Of a stretch of DNA of 19,410 bases, positions 15,176-19,410 are shown piece by piece. The stretch is from positions 1 through 19,410 of the forward strand of contig CAZFAA010000032.1 in assembly GCA_964516605.1 (NCBI GenBank), given 5' to 3'. This DNA comes from GCA-2732805 sp964516605. GTDB lineage: Bacteria > Pseudomonadota > Gammaproteobacteria > Coxiellales > Coxiellaceae. Position 1 is the first letter of the stretch. Each line of letters begins with the position of its first letter. The notes under the pieces are model-generated. The model did not search any database, was not told the origin of the DNA, and worked only from the letters and a program-made list of their open reading frames with translations. Both the position numbers and the translations under genes were made by a program.

Positions 15176-16090
15176 GTGACTAAACTTCGACACATTCTAC
15201 GTATATTGTTTACTGCCAGCTTAGCGTTGCTGCTAACCGGGTGTAAGTTAGAGATCTTAAATCCCAAGGGTATGGTGGCGGCAAGTGAAATGCGCTTGTT
15301 GATTGATTCTGTATTGTTGATGTGTATTATTGTTGTTCCTGTACTGGTCATGGTCGTTGTGATTGGCTGGATTTACAGATCAAAAAATAAAGACGCGGAA
15401 TATAAGCCAAATTGGGGACACAGTTATGCGATAGAAATTGCGTGCTGGTCGGTTCCTTGTGCCATCATTATTGTCTTAGCTACGATGACCTGGGTGAGTT
15501 CACATAAGTTAGATCCCTATAAACCGATTGTGATCAAAGGAAAAGAGCCCGTTGAGATACAGGTTATCGCATTAGATTGGAAATGGCTGTTTATTTATCC
15601 AAAACAGGGTATTGCAACGGTTAACTACTTTAGGATCCCGGTTAATACGCCTATACGATTTCACATCACAGCAGATGCCCCAATGAATTCATTCGCAATT
15701 CCACAATTGGCAGGCCAAATTTATGCCATGGGCGCCATGGGTACTCGACTCAGTTTGGTAGCTGATGAGCCGGGTGTTTATAATGGTTTTTCGACTAATT
15801 ATAGCGGTGATGGTTTTGCAGGTATGCAATTTAAAGTCTATGCCGGTTCAGATGCAGACTTTACTAAATGGGTGGCAACAGTTAAAAAAGCGAATCAAAC
15901 GTTGGATATACAAAGTTATGTGGCGTTAGCGCGACCTTCTACAGATAATCCAATTCAAAATTTTTCTTCTGTTTCGAAGGACTTATTTATGAATGTTATG
16001 AATATGTTTTCAGATCCAGCTGTTGCAAAAGAATTTGCAACATATAGGGATAAATTACCCCCGCTTCCAAAGAACGATTTTGGTAATTAA
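15176..16090 (+). CDS. cyoA: Cytochrome bo3 ubiquinol oxidase subunit II
   Basis: This 304-residue subunit is part of the proton-pumping quinol oxidase of the inner membrane. A lipoprotein signal peptide ends in the lipobox LLTGC, with C23 as the lipidated residue. Two membrane segments (about 41-66 and 82-104) follow, then a periplasmic cupredoxin-like domain with ALDWKWLFIYP and the FAIPQLAGQIYAM segment. The CuA cysteine/histidine ligands of cytochrome c oxidases are absent, as expected for a quinol oxidase. The GTG at 15176 is needed to give a full signal peptide. AGGG lies about 11 bases upstream, rather far. An upstream ATG at 15165 runs out of frame into TGA after four codons. It leads the operon cyoABCD. 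Confidence 0.93.
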   Translation: MTKLRHILRILFTASLALLLTGCKLEILNPKGMVAASEMRLLIDSVLLMCIIVVPVLVMVVVIGWIYRSKNKDAEYKPNWGHSYAIEIACWSVPCAIIIVLATMTWVSSHKLDPYKPIVIKGKEPVEIQVIALDWKWLFIYPKQGIATVNYFRIPVNTPIRFHITADAPMNSFAIPQLAGQIYAMGAMGTRLSLVADEPGVYNGFSTNYSGDGFAGMQFKVYAGSDADFTKWVATVKKANQTLDIQSYVALARPSTDNPIQNFSSVSKDLFMNVMNMFSDPAVAKEFATYRDKLPPLPKNDFGN

Positions 16091-16192
16091 GTTGTACTGA
16101 TGTGAACGGGTAGGAAGCGCCGTGAAGGATCAACAGTACGGATTTTGTTAATAGCGCCCATTAATAATATTATTAGAGTAGGAAGAAAAGAC

Positions 16193-18220
16193 ATGCATAA
16201 TTCTTTTTGGTTGGGTAAGTTGAGCCTTGATGCCATTCCTTATGAAGTTCCATTAGTCCTTTATACTGATATCACCATGGTCGTTGGTGTTTTTTTAGTG
16301 TTTGCCATTATTACTTTATGGGGTAAATGGCCCTATATTTGGAAAGAATGGATCACCACAGTTGATCATAAGAAAATTGGTGTGATGTATATTTTACTGG
16401 CATTCATCATGTTATTGCGCGGTTTTGCTGACGCCATATTAATGCGTACTCAGCAAGCTATGTCGGTTGGGACGCATTTTGGTTATTTACCCGCCCAGCA
16501 TTACAGTCAAATTTTTACCGCACATGGTGTGGTAATGATTTTCTTTGTGGCCATGCCATTGATGTTTGGTTTGGTCAACTGGGTATTGCCATTGCAGATT
16601 GGTGCACGTGATGTGGCTTTTCCTTATCTCAATTCTTTAAGTTTATGGCTGACTGTTTCAGGTGCGGTTTTGGTTATGTTGTCTTTAGTTGTTGGGCAAT
16701 TTGCTGAGACGGGTTGGTTGGCGTACCCCCCTTTGTCGGAGTTGAAATACAGCTCCAGTGTTGGCGTGGATTATTATCTATGGGCATTACAGATTGCAGG
16801 TGTGGGCAGTTTATTATCCGGGGTTAATTTTTTTGTCACGATTCTTAAAATGCGCTGCCCCGGAATGACCATGTGGAAAATGTCTATTTTTACATGGACT
16901 GTTTTTTGCACGATGATTTTGGTGATGCTCGCGTTTCCTATCTTAACTGCAACGTTGGCTATGTTGCTTTTGGATCGTTACATGGACATGCATTTCTTTA
17001 CCAACGATATGGGCGGTAATGTCATGCTGTATGTGAACCTCATTTGGGCATGGGGACATCCTGAAGTGTACATTCTTATACTTCCAGCATTTGGTATTTT
17101 TTCTGAAATCGTGCCAACATTTTGCAGTAAAAAATTATTTGGTTATGTCACGATGGTGTGGGCGACGGTTGCGATTACATTCTTATCTTTTATTGTATGG
17201 CTGCATCACTTCTTTACGATGGGTGCAGGCGCAGATGTGAATGCGTTTTTTGGTATTACTACGATGATTATTGCAATTCCAACGGGTGTAAAAGTCTTTA
17301 ACTGGCTATTTACAATGTACAAAGGTCGTGTTCGCTATGGAGTGCCGATGATGTGGACCATGGCCTTTTTGTTGACCTTTGTTATAGGTGGAATGACAGG
17401 TGTATTGATGTCGGTGCCAGCTGTGGATTTTCAAGTGCACAACAGTGTGTTTCTGATTGCCCATTTCCATAATGTGATTATTGGTGGTGTTGTATATGGA
17501 TTTTTTGCAGGTGTTACGTATTGGTTCCCCAAAATTTTTGGCGTAAAGCTGAATGAAAAATTAGGTAAGTGTGCATTGTGGTGTTGGTTGGTTGGTTTTA
17601 TTGTAGCATTCGGACCACTCTACATTTTGGGATTAAAAGGCATGACGCGCCGTCTTTACCATTATTCTGAAGCCTCGGGTTACCATCCTTATTTAGTTGT
17701 GGCGTGTGCAGGAGCATTTATTATCGGTTTGGGTGTTTTATTTCAAATACTGCAGTTACTGGTTACCATTATAAAGCACAAACAACACAGAGCGCGTGGT
17801 GATGCGTGGGATACGGGTCGTAGTCTTGAGTGGTCATTACCGTCGCCTGCACCATTTTACAATTTTGCTGTGATACCTCATGTTGCAACACGTGATGCGT
17901 ATTGGGAATTTAAACAAGATGTAAAAGCAGGGTATGTACCACCGAAGCCGATTTATCAAGATATTCATATGCCAAAAGATACCAGCACTGGTTTTTTTGT
18001 TGGCGCTTTTAGTTTCATTTTTGGTTTTGGAATGATCTGGCAGATTTGGTGGTTGGCGATCGCATCTTTTATCGCTTTGATTGCTACCATTATTCTGCGA
18101 TCGTTAAATACCGATGTGGATTATTATGTGAAGGCGCAAGAGGTCGAACGCATTGAAAAAGAACTACGTCGTCCTGATGAAAACGAATTTGGCATTGTGA
18201 TGAATGAGGAAAAAGCATGA
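16193..18220 (+). CDS. cyoB: Cytochrome bo3 ubiquinol oxidase subunit I
   Basis: This 675-residue catalytic subunit has the usual length and about 15 membrane segments. Numbered from ATG 16193, its key residues all sit five positions after those of E. coli CyoB. The low-spin heme ligands are H111 and H426. The binuclear-centre ligands are H289, Y293, H338, H339 and H424. The proton-path residues are D140, E291 and K367, and the quinol-site residues are R76, D80, H103 and Q106. All are present, so the enzyme should be active. I chose ATG 16193 because GGAAG lies seven bases upstream; an in-frame TTG at 16145 would add 16 residues without support. The stop overlaps cyoC by four bases (ATGA). 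Confidence 0.97.
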   Translation: MHNSFWLGKLSLDAIPYEVPLVLYTDITMVVGVFLVFAIITLWGKWPYIWKEWITTVDHKKIGVMYILLAFIMLLRGFADAILMRTQQAMSVGTHFGYLPAQHYSQIFTAHGVVMIFFVAMPLMFGLVNWVLPLQIGARDVAFPYLNSLSLWLTVSGAVLVMLSLVVGQFAETGWLAYPPLSELKYSSSVGVDYYLWALQIAGVGSLLSGVNFFVTILKMRCPGMTMWKMSIFTWTVFCTMILVMLAFPILTATLAMLLLDRYMDMHFFTNDMGGNVMLYVNLIWAWGHPEVYILILPAFGIFSEIVPTFCSKKLFGYVTMVWATVAITFLSFIVWLHHFFTMGAGADVNAFFGITTMIIAIPTGVKVFNWLFTMYKGRVRYGVPMMWTMAFLLTFVIGGMTGVLMSVPAVDFQVHNSVFLIAHFHNVIIGGVVYGFFAGVTYWFPKIFGVKLNEKLGKCALWCWLVGFIVAFGPLYILGLKGMTRRLYHYSEASGYHPYLVVACAGAFIIGLGVLFQILQLLVTIIKHKQHRARGDAWDTGRSLEWSLPSPAPFYNFAVIPHVATRDAYWEFKQDVKAGYVPPKPIYQDIHMPKDTSTGFFVGAFSFIFGFGMIWQIWWLAIASFIALIATIILRSLNTDVDYYVKAQEVERIEKELRRPDENEFGIVMNEEKA

Positions 18221-18816
18221 CACAGAGTTTAGAGTATCCTACAGAGCATGGCCATCCTGATACCGATCATACGGATATTTTAGGATTTTGGATGTATATT
18301 ATGACAGACTGCCTTTTGTTCGCGACATTGTTTGCAGCTTTTACAGTCATGCATAATAACACCTACGGCGGACCACTTTTAAAGCAGCTAATTAGTTTAC
18401 CTTATGTGCTGGGTGAAACATTGTTTTTGTTATTTAGTAATTTAAGCTTTGGTTTTGGTGTATTAGCTTTATATAAGAAAAAGCAAAGTCAATTAGTAGG
18501 TTGGCTGATTGTGACCATGATTCTTGGTTTGGGTTTTGTATTGATGGAATTGCATGAGTTCATGGACTTGGCTAGAGATGGCCATGGTTGGGATACTAGT
18601 GGCGCGATGTCCTCATTTTTCACCCTTGTTGCAACTCATGGGTTGCATGTATCGTGTGGTTTATTTTGGATGTTGGTTCTGACCCTGCAATTATTTCGTT
18701 TCAAGATGGATTCTAGAATGACAAGACGCTTTACTTATTTGGGTCTTTTTTGGAATTTTCTGGATATTGTTTGGATTTTCGTATTTACAATTGTATATCT
18801 CATGCCCAGTATTTAA
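18217..18816 (+). CDS. cyoC: Cytochrome bo3 ubiquinol oxidase subunit III
   Basis: This 199-residue protein has five hydrophobic segments and the subunit III features FGFWMYIMTDCLLFATLF-like start (here LGFWMYIMTDCLLF) and HEFMDLARDGHGWDTSGAMSSFF in the middle. THGLHVSCGLFWM follows, as in the E. coli subunit. Its length is close to the 204 residues of E. coli CyoC. It has no redox centre and stabilises the complex. Translation is coupled to cyoB through the ATGA overlap, which matches the fixed stoichiometry of the complex. Confidence 0.95.
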   Translation: MTQSLEYPTEHGHPDTDHTDILGFWMYIMTDCLLFATLFAAFTVMHNNTYGGPLLKQLISLPYVLGETLFLLFSNLSFGFGVLALYKKKQSQLVGWLIVTMILGLGFVLMELHEFMDLARDGHGWDTSGAMSSFFTLVATHGLHVSCGLFWMLVLTLQLFRFKMDSRMTRRFTYLGLFWNFLDIVWIFVFTIVYLMPSI

Positions 18817-18834
18817 TTAGGAGTTAGAGTCATT

Positions 18835-19167
18835 ATGTCTGAACATCATGATACCGCCATAACAGATGGCTTAGGTCTTAAAACATTAAAAACCTATATT
18901 ATTGGTTTTATATTATGTTTGATTTTAACGTTTGCAGCGTTTGGTTTGGTTGCAAAAAGTTCATTCAGTAAAGAATTTTTATATATATCAATTTTTGTGT
19001 TAGCAATTTTACAGCTGATTACCCAAGTAATTTGTTTCTTGCGTTTAAACGGTAGTCCTGCTGCACGTTGGAACTTAGTCTCATTTCTTTTTACCATACT
19101 GATCATTTTTGTCGTGGTAGGAGGGTCGATTTGGATTATGTGGAATTTAAGTATTAACATGTCCTAG
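18835..19167 (+). CDS. cyoD: Cytochrome bo3 ubiquinol oxidase subunit IV
   Basis: This small 110-residue protein has three membrane segments (about 21-41, 47-67 and 78-103), the CyoD arrangement, and is nearly the same length as the 109-residue E. coli subunit. The N-terminal part is histidine- and aspartate-rich before the first segment. The RLNGSPAARWNLVSFLFT segment between helices 2 and 3 is typical. GGAG about eleven bases before the ATG can serve as ribosome-binding site. It ends the visible operon: no cyoE (heme O synthase) follows, so that gene must be elsewhere or beyond the window. Confidence 0.93.
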   Translation: MSEHHDTAITDGLGLKTLKTYIIGFILCLILTFAAFGLVAKSSFSKEFLYISIFVLAILQLITQVICFLRLNGSPAARWNLVSFLFTILIIFVVVGGSIWIMWNLSINMS

Positions 19168-19184
19168 CCCAAGAGAGGATTTTA

Positions 19185-19410
19185 ATGGGTGGTTTTCGCG
19201 AGCGGCTATTTGGAGAAAAAAAGGATCCTTTAGCGCAGGGAGCGGTCAGTAAGTTAGCGTTGCCTGTTTTTTTTGCTTGGATTGGTTTGGGTGCGGATGG
19301 TATTTCTTCATCGTGCTATGGACCTGAGCAAGCGTTCTTAGCATTGGGCCAACATACTATATTGGCATTTTGGCTTGTCATCTTAACGATCTTAACCGTT
19401 TTTTTAATTA
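19185..19410 (+). CDS. APC-family permease, N-terminal part (partial)
   Basis: The gene starts at ATG 19185, six bases after AGAGG (19174-19178), and stays open to the window end, giving 75 residues. The N-terminal cytoplasmic part is followed by PVFFAWIGLGADGISSSCYG and PEQAFLALG, then a second hydrophobic segment. This is the first-helix pattern of a group of APC-superfamily amino-acid or cation permeases with a GLGADG.SSSCYGPE motif. The substrate cannot be given from this fragment. It follows cyoD by 17 bases on the same strand and may be co-transcribed with the oxidase genes. Confidence 0.72.
   Translation, partial: MGGFRERLFGEKKDPLAQGAVSKLALPVFFAWIGLGADGISSSCYGPEQAFLALGQHTILAFWLVILTILTVFLI

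Noticed and set aside
16145..16192. In-frame TTG start for cyoB
   Set aside because: The extra 16 residues have no family counterpart, and GGAAG supports ATG 16193.

Overview
The window is AT-rich bacterial DNA. It carries a surface-polysaccharide (O-antigen, capsule or glycoconjugate type) biosynthesis cluster next to a respiratory operon, cyoABCD. The cytochrome bo3 subunits resemble those of Gammaproteobacteria, and the low GC together with many intergenic repeats suggests a Legionellales/Coxiellaceae-like host. This placement is an inference from gene content and composition; no rRNA or tRNA gene is present to confirm it.

Layout. At 1-2588, on the + strand and tightly overlapping: the last codons of an asparagine-synthase-like gene, a membrane GT-C glycosyltransferase and a GT4 glycosyltransferase. 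At 2589-3003 there is no convincing gene; the stretch is a hairpin-rich block bounded by imperfect inverted repeats. At 3004-4888 a class I methyltransferase (-) and a phytanoyl-CoA-dioxygenase-like oxygenase (+) diverge from overlapping promoters. At 4956-13709 a + strand run holds an FkbM methyltransferase, GDP-L-fucose synthase (fcl), a methyltransferase-GT2 fusion, GDP-mannose 4,6-dehydratase (gmd), a second GT-C glycosyltransferase, a truncated third GT-C gene, and a 780-residue fusion of two GT4 glycosyltransferases. At 13779-14882 a GT2-GtrA fusion lies on the - strand. At 15176-19167 is cyoABCD, followed by the start of an APC-type permease that runs off the window.

How the genes fit together. 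Gmd and Fcl convert GDP-mannose to GDP-L-fucose. The cytoplasmic GT4 and GT2 enzymes would add sugars to a lipid-linked glycan. The GT-C proteins and the GtrB-GtrA-like protein point to polyprenyl-phosphate-sugar donors used at the periplasmic face. Three methyltransferase domains and one Fe(II)/2-oxoglutarate oxygenase could tailor the glycan. The cyo operon is a separate unit encoding the proton-pumping quinol oxidase.

The most distinctive non-coding signal is a small non-autonomous element (MITE-like) with 24-bp inverted repeats and TA flanks. It occurs as one apparently complete copy of about 120 bp (5874-5994), one collapsed hairpin copy (4896-4935) and one single-end fragment (13682-13717). 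The complete copy sits exactly in the stop codon of the fkbM-like gene, and the fragment supplies the C-terminal codons and stop of the double GT4 gene.
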